In this document: positions 35,601 to 45,468 of the stretch, one piece after another
Position numbering within the stretch: the first letter of the stretch is position 1
Layout of the letters: every line of letters starts with the position of its first letter
The notes under the pieces: generated by a model
The model's input: the letters and a program-made list of their open reading frames with translations, nothing else
The model's database searches: none
What the model was told of the DNA's origin: nothing
Assembly: GCA_016490735.1 (NCBI GenBank)
Contig: JAEMWC010000073.1
Coordinates: 194,501-258,500 of the forward strand
Direction: 5' to 3'
Source: Pachyseris speciosa
Lineage: Eukaryota; Cnidaria; Anthozoa; Scleractinia; Pachyseridae
DNA length: 64,000 bases
Translations under genes and position numbers: made by a program

Positions 35601-35762
35601 TCAACTAGAAAAACAACTGCAGTGTGAGCTTGAATTCTGCACTGATCATGCTTTATACACGTAGAGACTTACCCAGCTATTAGCGTGTTTGATATTTCCC
35701 GCGCTCTTAGCCCTTTGCCTTATGATGCTTTTTCCCAAAATTTGCTGATTCTTTTTACCCAT
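14029..35762 (-). CDS. LSG1: LSG1, large-subunit GTPase 1 (16 exons)
   Basis: Circularly permuted GTPase that releases the export adaptor NMD3 from cytoplasmic 60S subunits. Exons in coding order: 35673-35762, 28468-28585, 25783-25903, 24859-24945, 23852-23938, 23378-23438, 21927-22009, 21712-21796, 20560-21130, 20110-20211, 19870-20034, 18936-19050, 16798-16877, 15294-15425, 14681-14713, 14029-14181. Phases agree at every junction, apart from the length anomaly inside exon 9. Key blocks: [16 protein letters not shown] start; [70 protein letters not shown] (G4); an acidic linker; [16 protein letters not shown] (G1); [18 protein letters not shown] (G3); [26 protein letters not shown]; a basic C-terminus. 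About 693 residues against roughly 658 in human. Exon 9 is 571 nt and needs a one-base correction. The 3' edge of exon 11 is less certain. Confidence 0.93.
14222..14292. repeat. (CAGT)n-type microsatellite
   Basis: Degenerate GCCA/GACA units grade into six or seven perfect GTCA/CAGT units at 14266-14292. Located in the last intron of LSG1. Confidence 0.85.
15849..16025. repeat. (AAT)n and (AAAT)n low-complexity tracts
   Basis: AAT triplets at 15849-15889 and AAATA/AAT tracts at 15956-16025 bracket a short AT-rich spacer. They lie next to the LINE fragment at 16050-16640 and may include its 3' tail. Confidence 0.85.
16050..16640 (-). pseudogene. LINE fragment, region C-terminal to reverse transcriptase
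   Basis: The minus strand encodes [47 protein letters not shown] and [18 protein letters not shown], the region after the RT fingers/palm of CR1/RTE-like LINEs. Upstream (16526-16640), [13 protein letters not shown] continues the element in another frame, so at least one frameshift is present. It is a different family from the copies at 5537 and 31230, lies in an LSG1 intron in the same orientation, and is dead. Confidence 0.7.
17308..18797. mobile_element. 1.49-kb non-autonomous TIR element
   Basis: GGGGTTAATTTAATAAAA on the left and TTTATTAAATTGACCCC on the right are inverted. The similarity continues inward through TTACACTTGTA and TACAAGTGTAA. Both ends hold clusters of 'ACAAGT' and 'ACTTGT' motifs in both orientations (17330-17600 and 18600-18780), and the middle has no recognisable ORF. 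The target duplication is ambiguous. Inserted in an LSG1 intron. Confidence 0.65.
19243..19756. mobile_element. 514-bp foldback element
   Basis: Almost the whole segment is a palindrome. AATAGGCCTTATCACGGTTT at the left pairs with the right end, GCCATCTTGGCGGGTAGGCA pairs with TGCCTACCCACCAAGATGGC, and pairing continues to the centre near 19500 (CATACATTCGTCTG with CAGATGAATGTATG). The arms are about 240 bp each with moderate divergence. Intronic in LSG1; non-coding. Confidence 0.8.
20361..20440. mobile_element. 80-bp near-perfect hairpin MITE
   Basis: TAGCCTGTGTGCAGACGTCT is matched at the other end by its exact reverse complement. The arms are 35 bp with one or two mismatches around a 10-base loop. 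ATTAGC occurs just outside both ends. Intronic in LSG1. Confidence 0.8.
22613..22973. mobile_element. Possible TIR element with AGGG(C/T)GCTTTCC ends
   Basis: CCAGGGCGCTTTCCATTTG on the left resembles the reverse complement of CAAAAGGAAAGCACCCTAG on the right. The interior repeats 'GGAAC.GG' and 'AAACCG' in both orientations. No target duplication was found, so the call is tentative. Intronic in LSG1. Confidence 0.4.
24537..24627. mobile_element. 90-bp MITE with CTAGCCTCC ends
   Basis: GCTAGCCTCCTATGCAG at the left and CTGCGTGGGAGGCTAGC at the right are inverted repeats. The interior also folds (GGGGAGTCAT with ATGACTTCCCC). Intronic in LSG1. Upstream, 24120-24240 is poly-A rich followed by a weak minus-strand B-box-like stretch; I see no gene there. 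Confidence 0.65.
26232..27282. mobile_element. 1.05-kb TIR element, ACCGTA ends
   Basis: ATACCGTAAAAACTCATGTA and the right end TACACAAGTTTATACGGTAT are inverted. The similarity continues through TAAGCTGCA/TGCAGCTTA and an 'AATTT(T)GGG' stretch. An AT or TA dinucleotide duplication fits both sides, as for Tc1/mariner-like elements. A 166-codon open frame inside (26523-27023, +) matches nothing I know and is probably chance. Intronic in LSG1. Confidence 0.65.
27992..28370. mobile_element. 379-bp pogo/Tigger-like MITE
   Basis: CAGTCGAACCTTGATTATCC at the left and the inverted CCGGATAATTGAAGTTTGG-CTG at the right are bordered by TA dinucleotides (27990-27991 and 28371-28372). Internal subterminal repeats 'GATTATCCGGAC' are also present. 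TA targets and CAGTCGAACCT-type ends are characteristic of pogo/Tigger non-autonomous elements. Intronic in LSG1. Confidence 0.8.
28797..29074 (-). mobile_element. tRNA-like dispersed repeat, copy C, with long inverted ends
   Basis: This copy shows the full plan. The left end TCAAATGAAGAATGATC (from about 28797) and the right end GATCATTCTTCATTTGA (to 29074) are inverted repeats that continue for about 70 bp through GAAAAGAAGCCTGAAAAAAA. The tRNA-like core (28941-28866, minus strand, A-box TAGCTCAGTTGG, B-box GGGTTCAAACCC) lies between them. A tRNA-like promoter inside a foldback element is unusual. Intronic in LSG1. Confidence 0.7.
29589..29622. repeat. (TTTA)n microsatellite
   Basis: Eight or nine tandem TTTA/ATTT units in LSG1 intron 1. 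Confidence 0.9.
30185..30520. repeat. Minisatellite with palindromic CTCGCTAGCGAG core
   Basis: About fifteen variable units of roughly 20-24 bp follow the pattern AAAACTYGCTAGCRAGAAATT. Each carries all or part of the self-complementary core CTCGCTAGCGAG. It is followed (30540-30700) by dispersed copies of 'TCATTGAT' and 'ATTGAT'. Located in LSG1 intron 1. Confidence 0.85.
34185..34291. repeat. 107-bp near-perfect palindrome inside the LINE
   Basis: Arms 34185-34236 and 34240-34291 are reverse complements with about two mismatches around a 3-base centre (TTA). It falls between the HLNVRSLK and FTISESWLD segments of the endonuclease domain and adds a stop without changing the overall frame. 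One arm looks like the native LINE sequence and the other like an inverted copy of it. Confidence 0.85.
34361..34384 (-). other. 2A-like translational recoding motif (DIELNPGP)
   Basis: The codons read D-I-E-L-N-P-G-P, matching the 2A consensus D-x-E-x-N-P-G-P. They are preceded by a Leu-rich stretch (FRLLLKLIF), also typical. 2A-like motifs near the N-terminus of CR1-type LINEs are known from sea urchins and other marine invertebrates, where some cause ribosome skipping between G and P and some act as signal sequences. Activity here is not known. Confidence 0.8.
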
Positions 35763-36044
35763 TTCAATGACAAAAGAAATATACGCATGTAATCCAACAG
35801 ACGCACTACCCAACACCAGAGAGAAACAGGATACAAGAACACGTTATCGCATTGATCTGTTCATGTATGCAACTATGTAGTGTCTCTCTTAACGTGACTC
35901 ATCAACACGCGCGCGTTTCGTGTACCACTCGCAGACAACTCAAACTGGGGGAATGTCACGCTTGACTTGATGAACGTCAGCAAAAGAGCTGTCGCTTGGG
36001 AGACCAAATTACAAAGAAACTAAAGAGAAAAGCGGATTACCAAG
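35763..36044. promoter_or_regulatory. Shared head-to-head promoter interval, LSG1 / TMEM26
   Basis: The LSG1 start codon (35762, minus) and the TMEM26 start codon (36045, plus) are 282 bp apart and diverge. The interval contains a CpG-containing stretch (CACGCGCGCGTTTCGTG near 35908-35924) and no TATA box in an obvious position. A bidirectional promoter is inferred from spacing. Confidence 0.6.
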
Positions 36045-39000
36045 ATGGTGCATCAAATATGGACACGGCTGTGGAATTTTCGACCAATCTTCTACGCAGT
36101 GGTAACTCGAGTTTTGTTCTTTATCCACGCGTTCCTCTCTGTATGGCTTCTTGCCCACTGTTTCCAAAGAACCATGTACTGGTTAACCATTGTTGGAGTT
36201 GTGTTCCTGTTTTTTGAGATGGTATACACATTGCTGGCTCGCAAAGGACAAGAATACAAATAGTAAGTCATCCCAAAAGGCATGAAATCTTGTTTTCCTC
36301 TTTACTTTTACAATGGTAAGATTATCTGTAAAACTTGTTAGCCATTTTAATTTCTGGACGAAGGAGGGTGCGTTAAAGTATATAATCATGCATGCCCTTC
36401 ACAGAATACGGTGTAGGTTCTCATCATCACATAATTTAGCGCTGTGTTCTGTCAAACCGTTTGCGGTAAAAACTACAGTGAGATCAAACTTTGGGATCAA
36501 AATAAACTTATGTATGTAGATGGCCCTCCGTTCTCCACTCTGCTGAAGGTGGGGAGGAGAGTCGGGGTACAGGAAAAAGATCTTTAACAAGTGCGACATA
36601 AACTTAAGTTGAGAAGTTGCAGTGCAAGAATCCAGTCACAGAAATTATCCGATTAAGTGCTGCAGCTGAGCCTGTTTTACAGTTTGAATTTCTGAAGGGT
36701 GATAACTAGTTGTTTGGTTTATCAAAAATTGTGTTTATCATCATGGATACTGATAAAGAATTTATACTGTAACAGTACCCGGGTGGGCAATCATACAAGC
36801 GATGATTGCTAAAATCAATAGTGTTTAGTTGAATATACCTTATTTCCTCGAATAAGTGCCCGGGTGCTTATTTAAAATTTTAGCCAAAAGAGGGGTGCTT
36901 ATTCTAAGGAGGGCACTTATGAAATTTTTGTTAAGGTGGCTCGATTGGATTTTTCAGTACTGACACCTTCCAACTTTAAATATAAATCACAATGCACTAA
37001 AACATAATACAGAAGATGGACATCCACACTCTTGCTAGGGACAGACCAAAGTTTCGGGTGAGGTGTATTTTATCAAGATCGGAGTTACCATAGGAATGCA
37101 ATGACGTCATTATTGTTTTCTTGAAATCTAGAGGTTTTCTTTCTAAACTGTCTTCTGTACTTGTAGTTTAGATAGTTTCCCTGATGTGTAGTGAGTTTAA
37201 ACAAATTCTATGAGAGCGATTTCGAGAAATTTTTAGCTGAAGTTTTCGACTGTTAACATCAAACAAATCTAATCGAGGCACTCTACATAATTTCGCCGGG
37301 ATTACAGGAAGCACATTTGGAGCGCATGTTATTCTTATACATATGAACCACATTTCCTGAAAAGTGGAACAAAATTGCTTCATTTGATTTCGAAAAATAT
37401 GAACTTGAATAAGGTGGCTATTTTGCTTTTTTGTCAAAACTTGGGTATGTTTTTACACTGAGGCGAATATTAAACAGTGCTTTTAGCAGCTGTTTCTCCT
37501 TTTGTAGCTGTTTTTCAGCTTCTCTGTTCATGCTGGTCACGAAAGAAAACCTGCTCAAAATGCCAGCCATTGTTTTCGCTCGCAGATCTTCAGACTTTGC
37601 GCCATTCAAAGGCTACATTTGATTGGCTCAATTTCAGTTCCTTTGTTTAAGAATCGTCTATTGTTTACCTCTTTTTTGCACTGAATTACCTTTTTTCTGC
37701 ATTGTTTCCTAAAAACTGCATTTCTTTTAGCCAATCAGAATCGAGAAATTTTTTCATGTATATTATTAGGGTAGTAACAGTACTCCCTACTGCATCAAGA
37801 GAAGACAGTAAACACAAGGACATCAAGTCACTTTGTAACAAACGTGTATCTTTTACAGCTTTTGGCCCAGTTGTTTCTTCTACATGGCTACCATGATTCC
37901 TATTATCTGGATTGTAGAACTAGACCTTCTAGAACAGCGTATAAATGGAGAAAATGCAACTAGTACAAGTCCTGAAGGGGTAAGTGCATCAAATTACTGT
38001 TTGGAGAAAAAATGAAGATGACTTAATTCTGAAGTCAAATGCTTGGTTACTTTTCTTTTTTAACCTGTTTAGCTTTGTAAAATAGCATTTTATATTATAC
38101 GAGGGGTATTTTTTGTGATTCCACCATCTATATGAAATTTACTCAAGGTTCATGTGAGTAGTAAATTGGAATTGTATCCAGCCCTTAAGTAATCGTGAAC
38201 AGCAAATTAATGTATACACAAATGATAATTCACAATTTACTTGCTCCAAATAAGCCCAAGAAGACCTGTTTATACAAATCCAAACTTGCTTTAATAGCAA
38301 TAATAATTAATATATGCTGAATAACTGAATGTAACCAACAGTTTTTGTCCAGTGTGGCTTTCCACAAGATGATTTACGCAGAAGACAGACTACTGAGAGA
38401 CTGGTTATTGCACATTTCACAAAAATTAAATAAATAACATGTATCTTTCTTTTGCAGTGCTTTGGAAATTTGAACACACAAGCATTTGCTCAGCAGATCT
38501 GTGAATTAGGACTGATTATAGGCATAATCATAGGCAGGTGGTTGTTACCAAGAGGGGAGATCACCCGTGACCAGCTGTCAGCCCTGTTGCTGGGTTATGT
38601 CGGTACTGCAGCAGACATCCTGGAATTATTTGAAGTTCTTCAGGAACAAGTTGTGGCAACAAAACGTGAAGTAACTCTTGCTGTACTAGGTGTTTACACC
38701 TGGAGCTTACTGCAGTTCTGTCTTGTCACCACTGCTACTACAGGAAAGAACAATCAGATACGCATCACAAACAACAAGGTGGGTCAACTAAGTAGCAGTT
38801 GCACCTCTTCCTGCGCAAGCCCACTTCCACTATCTGTAGCTTGGTTTAGTTTAACTTGCTCATGTGCAGAGGGGCAAGAGGTGATCTGAATGGCTGATTT
38901 ATCATTCTGAGAAAGTTAATATGTATGGAATAAATGTCATGCACCCTGTCAGTGACAGCTGGAGATAGCTATCCAAGGCATGAACCCTTAGTTATAGCTG

Positions 39001-39723
39001 ATGTGTGAATTTGTTCTTTGAGCATAGTCAGTAGGGTAACGAAATTTAACACATCTTATGTAAACTCCAAGCTAACGCACTTCTTTGTCCTCGCTGAGCT
39101 GCCACCTTTAATGTAAATCCTAGGGTTGTTATAATATTTATTATTGTCGATACTGTTATTAATTTTTCGGTCAATTCATACGTGGAAAATTTCTCTTCTA
39201 GGTCAACCCTGATGATGTGATAAATCGCAAAATCAGCCTTCATAAGTATGGAAAGCAAGAGGACCTCAAAGAGAGGTACATTCAGAGGTTACAGATGAAA
39301 AGGCGACAGACAGAGATGAATGTGATGCGAGGCAAAGGGTTCAAAGGTGTAAAGGAGAAAAAAGTCAACCCTATTACCACTGCTCGTGGCGAGGTTAAAG
39401 AAATTTCTCGCCGTGAAATGTTGCTTCATGGTGACATATTTGGGATCTTGACTGGTATCTTCATGCAGGATGGGCCATTTCTCATCCTTCGCCTGCTGCT
39501 TATTATTGAGTACCAAGTCTATAGTGAGATGCACATCTTCTTCACCTGCAAAAATGCTATTGCTTTGAGCCTCCTTGTCTACAGACTGTGTATTCTTACA
39601 TGCACTGGAGAAGATGAGGAAGACATTGAGCATCAGGAACAAGAGTCCAGGCTGCAGAATGTGCAGCAAGCAGTGTTAAGTGAGAACTTTCAGAAAGCAG
39701 GGGCTATCCAGCTGGCAGGATAA
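36045..39723 (+). CDS. TMEM26: TMEM26, multi-pass transmembrane protein (4 exons)
   Basis: Exons 36045-36262, 37859-37979, 38458-38778 and 39202-39723 join in phase to give 393 residues. The first two exons hold hydrophobic segments (AVVTRVLFFIHAFLSVWLLA, TIVGVVFLFFEMVYTLLA, FFYMATMIPIIWIVEL). The third holds the family signature LIIGIIIGRWLLPRGEITRD, QLSALLLGYVGTAADILELF and a TWSLLQF helix. The last has a Lys/Arg-rich loop and IFMQDGPFLILRLLLIIEYQ, then an acidic tail. Human TMEM26 shares IIGRWLLP..GITRDQLS.LLL.FVGTAADILE and FIQDGPFLVVRLIL. The family is an orphan eight-pass-like membrane protein of unknown biochemical role. The first ATG at 36045 gives a normal N-terminus; another frame from 35996 was rejected. 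Confidence 0.92.
36845..36925. repeat. Repeat fragment with GTGCTTATT motifs
   Basis: CCTCGAATAAGTGCCCGGGT is followed by 'GGTGCTTATT' and 'AGGAGGGCACTTAT'. The same motifs recur at 25110-25530 in an LSG1 intron (GGCACTTATTTGAAGGAGGG, GGTGCTTATTAAG). Non-coding; TMEM26 intron 1. Confidence 0.5.
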
Positions 39724-39797
39724 TGCACAGAAGTTCACTTATGGAAACAGAACTCATTTCTGGATCACAACAGGGATCTGAATATGGGATGGACATT

Positions 39798-40024
39798 TGA
39801 AGGGCTGGGGGTATAAACTGCCTATGTGTAATTTTCGGCCGTTTTTTTAGTTCGCTTGGATTTGTCCAAATTTTTGCATGTGAACTGCATTTTGATTCAA
39901 AAACATTGTCCTGTATTTTTTTTCACCGATTTCTTTTTCGTTTTCGAGAAATAACGTATGCAAAAAAAAAACACCTAAAACTCCACATAGGCAGTTTATG
40001 CCCCCAGCCCTTCATTTATTTGCC
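39798..40024. mobile_element. Solo 227-bp palindromic MITE in the TMEM26 3' region
   Basis: TGAAGGGCTGGGGGTATAAA opens the element and its inverted form, ending AGCCCTTCA, closes it. The two arms are reverse complements over most of their length. The same palindrome, as GCTGAGAGCATAAACTGCC, bounds the compound element at 57729-60201. It begins 75 bp after the TMEM26 stop and so probably lies in the 3' UTR. Confidence 0.8.
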
Positions 40025-41242
40025 TTGATTTAACTGATGGGTTTTCAGTGGAAGTTACATACTGTCTAGGAAACATGAACTACCAGTACATGTAGAGATG
40101 GTGCCAACATACTGTACCTAGTTACTGTAGAATGATCTTCAGTCTCAGCAAAGAAAACAAGTCTAGAACTTTTTATGGGAGAGTGTTGTGTTAGACCTTA
40201 CATGTAATTCCTTTCAAAAATTAGGGATCTGAAATGGTTTCCATTCAATGTGAAAGTAGTTTGTCGAATGAAAAATTAATTTTATACCTCCAAAAGATCG
40301 TGTTAAAGTGCACATGAATCGAAATTTCAAAGCCAGTTTGTTTTTCTCCAGTATGGAAAGAGGTGTCTTAAGAAATATTGAGGAAAATAATTTACTAAAA
40401 GTAGCAGGAACTTATATTAAAATGTGGCGAAAGTTTGGCCTTTCTAAAATTCAAGACAAGGACATGGGGTCTGGTGAATAGTCGTGACATCATTGGTATG
40501 TACTCAGTTGAGTGTGTCACTCTGTTTTTGTGAGTTCCGTGGAACAAAAATGTTGGAGAACAACCAAGATTCACTATGGGGGCCGAAAGCTGTGCAAACT
40601 TTCCAAGTTTACACTTTTTCACTTTCTCTGCCATGTTTCAGACCTGAACATACACACACATGGCATCACAGAGCCCAAAATGTCTCAAATTTCAGGCCAT
40701 GGCAGGAATTTTGGAACCCCTACAAATAATGAATCTTCTTCACAGAAAGAAAACGGCTGAAAATGAAATATGGGGAATATAGGTAATGTAAAAATGTAAG
40801 AAAAATTGGTAATTAATTTTCAATTCATGTGGACTTTAAGGAAAAGCTGAAGTATTCTCTTACATGTAGCCACTTAAAATCAACTCCTATTGTAGAAAAG
40901 CAGTTACATTCCTGCATTTCATCAATCAACTTGCTGTAGCAATTTATGCCACCATTTCAGACATTGTAATATAGAGAAAGGTTAACAAAATCTATCTTAA
41001 TTTAAATAGAAACCATACCATTTGCCTACTTGTACTGCAAGTTTCATGTCCAAACCCAACTTATCGCATAACAGTTTGAACAAGAAAATAGATTGTGGAT
41101 CTTTTCAGAGCTGTTAAACATAATTATGTAGACTATGTAAATATTTAATGTACAGTACCAATGTATATATGACACATTTTGTATTTAAAAGTGATAATTA
41201 TTTTTATTATTATTCTCATTCACCTGTACATTTTTTGTAGTG

Positions 41243-41248
41243 AATAAA
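41243..41248 (+). terminator. Candidate TMEM26 poly(A) signal AATAAA
   Basis: AATAAA in 'AGTGAATAAAAGTTG', about 1.5 kb after the TMEM26 stop, is the clearest plus-strand hexamer before the convergent NOP2 3' end. A long 3' UTR is implied. Confidence 0.4.
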
Positions 41249-42361
41249 AGTTGAAAACTACTCTGAAATAATTTATATGTGTCATGCCAAGAAAGAGAAT
41301 CATATTGGATTTCTAGAACCTGTAATGTCAGGAATCAACTGAAGAATAGCTTTGGAATCCAGTTTTGAAAAGATAATACAAGGGCATTTCACTTATCAAG
41401 GTCACATTTTGTAAGCAACTTACAATGAAAAGGAAGTGCTTTTCTTAGTTCTATGAAGCATTGTGCCACTTATTTTGCAACACAACATACACAGCGTCAC
41501 ATACACCCTATAGATTCTAAAGGTCCACATTCTGCAAACTAGTTGTTAAAAAATTTGTCCTTGAAAATTTTGATAAAACGATAACAGAAACTGGGAATAT
41601 TTCATAAGCAAGTAGCTCGCACAGCAGACACTTCTACATTCAGAGGTAAAACACATTGCCTGCCCCCCCTCCTTAATGCATTTTCTTCTAATTCAATGTT
41701 TATGCAGCAAAACCTAAAGAACAACTACGATAACTACGCTTAACATAAATGTTTGCAGCTAGTTAAAAAATAAATAACAGGTGACATGATGGAATTCCTC
41801 ATTATTGAACATTAAAGGGCCTGTAATAAATCAATGCTGCAATTGATAATTTTAGTTCCCTTTGGATTTCCCTTATCTTTGCTCAGAACAGTTTAATCAC
41901 AGAATGCAGTACCACTTCTACATTTTGTATATCAAACAGTGTGACCATATCCTATTTGGCTACTTTTCTTGATCCATTTCCAAAACAAAGACTGATTTCT
42001 CCATACCATGGGCATAGTCACTTTTAGTTTTTGGTCTCATCAATGAACAGTTCATATTTTGGTCAAATATGTATAATTATGAGAAGCAAATGAAATAGAC
42101 AAATTGTGATTGGAATCATATCCTGTTGGCTGTTCACATGCTCATAAGCTACTACTGGTGCCATTGACCATGTTTATATTTGGTTATGAGACAAAGGATC
42201 CTCTCTTCTCTGATGTTATGGTGTGTTTGTCTTCAACAATTGAGTCTGGTAATTCCAAGAGTATACCAACTCTTTGATGAATGTTTCCTTGATGCTCATT
42301 CTTGTGTTTGATGTTTCCTCTGTTGCACACTAGTTCATGCTTCCTTTCTGTCCAGACTTCA

Positions 42362-45300
42362 TCAGCTCTTCTTTGGTTTCTTTTTTCCACCTGTGTTTCC
42401 CATTCCTTTCTTGGTCTTGTGCACCTTATTTTTCTTCTTGTTTCTTTTTTCTTTTGTAGTTTGTTTGCTGTCAGTTTTTCCATCTTTAGATTCAGGACTC
42501 TTGTTAAGATTTTTTTCTGATGGATTTGTAGTCTCTGCAAAAAAAGAAGAAAAGTATAAAGTTAACTATGCTACCCAGGGTCCAAGCTTTGCTGTTAATA
42601 ATAAATAAATACTCTCTCAGTTTCACGTATGTTTATGCTACACAGGCAGTTACACTGTCAGGAATACCTCTGGTGATGCTTGTGATTCTTTTAAAAGCAC
42701 AAAACCAATAAAAAACCAGTGAAATTTGGACGAGAACTCTACTTGGCTCCCAATAACCTTGTGTGGCATTTCTGATATCTAAATACCTCTACCTGACCAC
42801 TGTTGTTTAATCAAAATTCACCAAGAACTCTTGATGTGAGCATTTTTAGGTCATTTTAAAGGAGATCCATCTAAGTTAAAGAAATACATCAAAAGATTGA
42901 GAGAATCAGGAGGAAGGTTGTCTTTGAACATGTTCTGGCCACCATTTTTGGCAATCATTGCTGGTTTAGGGGAATTTTCCTAGAGATAAAACAATCATTC
43001 ATTCACATATCGAACTTGGCTTTAGCTGCTTGGCTGTAACTGCTGACAAGTGAAATCGAACAGAGAAAAATGGCTGCTTACCGTCATTAGAAATTTTGTT
43101 AGAGTATTTCTTCAACTTGGCAACAAAAAAACCATCCATATTGTGAGTATGAGCAAAGAATCTTCTCGTCAGTTTTAAAGATGGATGGAAATGTCTTCCT
43201 CTGAATCTGAAACAGAACATTTAACTATATTTGACTAACATAACACCAGAAAAGGTATGGAAGAACATATTAAACAGATATAAAATTATGTTGGCTTGTG
43301 TAACTCGGCAGGAAAATCAAATTATTTTCTCTCAGCCATTTAGTTAATATTTATATATTACTGTGTGAATGGTAATTTTGATATAATTTACACCACTGAC
43401 ATGATTAGGAACAGAGAAACAGTAAATCAAATGTCCAGTGGTCAGGTATTTTTGCATCACTGGTATAGGCTGGAAAGCCACATTTCAATAACAATATCAA
43501 CCTTCAAATATGTACTAGCTAGTAGACATAATGTGCTTTTTACAACAGCAACAAACACAGTTATGTTTGACCAACTAACAGTATACAGTGTACTTTAAAA
43601 TCTTACAACATACTCACAGCAAGGTTGTGCTCTAAGAAAACTTTGTGGGAGCCCACAACTCTGAACTTTCAAAATTCAGGGTGCACAGCATAGTAATTTT
43701 GGGCAAAAACTAAGATTTCCTTGTCACCCAAAGGCAAAAGTAAGTCGCCAAGGGCCACCAGGCACTGCTAGAACACAGCACTGCACAGTGTCCTGTTCCT
43801 CAAACAATGAACAACATTGTATGGCTATTAACAGTGCACTATAACATACACAACTTGATACATGTAACCTACAAACAGTGTACAGTTTAACAGGTAATTG
43901 CAGCTGGTCTTTCCTATTACATATGAAGTAAACTGCACAGTCATGTGGTATTCACTTACTTGGTGAATCCTTCTTGACCGAAGTCTAGTCCAGTAGATAC
44001 CAGTTTGACATGTCTTTTGCTAAGGGCATAGTCAATTACCCACTCATTTTCTTCAACCTGTTAAGTCAACAGATGAAACTCTGTTTAAAATGCAATGTTC
44101 CTGGAAAAAAAACCATTCAAATAGCTATATGTAAACGTAGGTCAAGAGGACAATAGTTATCTTTATTATTATTACTATTATTATGATGGCAGTTTACAAC
44201 TCCTGAATGCAAGGTCCTAATCACAAATACTGGGCATGTAAACATAGCCAGCATTATATCAATATTTACAAATTTACATTAGATAGGAGTAAAATTGTGT
44301 AAAATAAAATTAATAAACAAATTCTAGTATTACATAAAATTTACAAATTTACATTAAATGGGAATAAAACTGCATAAAATAAGATTAATGATTAAATAAA
44401 ATAAATCATCTGTCTAAGAATATCTGCTAAGTGCTAGTTGTGTACTGTCTCATTAGCGACTCATAGGTGTCCGAGTCAGTGGCTAGCACATCTGAAGAGT
44501 GTGGCTCAGGATGGCTTTCTGCATTCTGCTAAGTACCTCGCGGTACCCATCTGAGCCCACTAACACCTTGACTTCTTCCTTCAGACTCCTTGAGTAGCCA
44601 CCCACAGCATCAATGATAATGTTGAACTGTCGAATCTTGAACCCTGGGTACTGTCTCAGTCCCTTGAGCTCTAGTCGCAAAGGCGCGTACTTTAAGGTCT
44701 TCTCCTCTTCTTTCTGCTTTCTGTTGTCCATCCAGGGTCAGCTCATCTCTATCAGCATCACCTCCTTGTTTACCCTGTCTACCAACCTAGCATCCACTCT
44801 GTTGGCTCTCACTTGCAAGTGCTCTGCAAAAATAGACACATCCCAAAACGCCGTCACCTCATCATACACAGGTTCGGGCTGGACTGGTGAATACCAGGGT
44901 GGAATAGCGTCTGTCAACTGATAGCCCCTAAGTATCTCAAAGGATAGAATTTTGAGTGCTGCGTTGTGTCTAGCCAGGTACAGGGTTTGCGCCAGTGTGC
45001 TGCAACCTGACACCACATCTGCGACACTTTCCTGTGCCTTCTGCCTGCATTTCTCATCACCGTCCGTGTGTGTCTTGGTCTTTCTCGAGGCATAAAGCTT
45101 AGTTGGCAGGAGTTGCTGATATAAATCTTGCAATCCTGCCACTGTTTTGATTGGAGCTGTTTTCCAATCTGACAGCCAAGCAAAACATTCCTCGTCCACA
45201 TCCTCATCTCTCCGCTATTGTTATTATGATTATGATTAATATTATTATTAATATTAATAGTTTGCAAGTTTTCAGGTTTCCACTTTTCACATAGTGCATA

Positions 45301-45436
45301 TGGTTGGTATTTCATGCTTCAGATTATTACTATTACTATCATTATTTAATACCCTGAAGAGGTCTTAATTATTCAAAAATGGTCATTTTTTGCTCTTAGC
45401 ATTTTCAGCCTTGTAAAAATAGCATTATTATTATTA

Positions 45437-45468
<32 letters not shown>

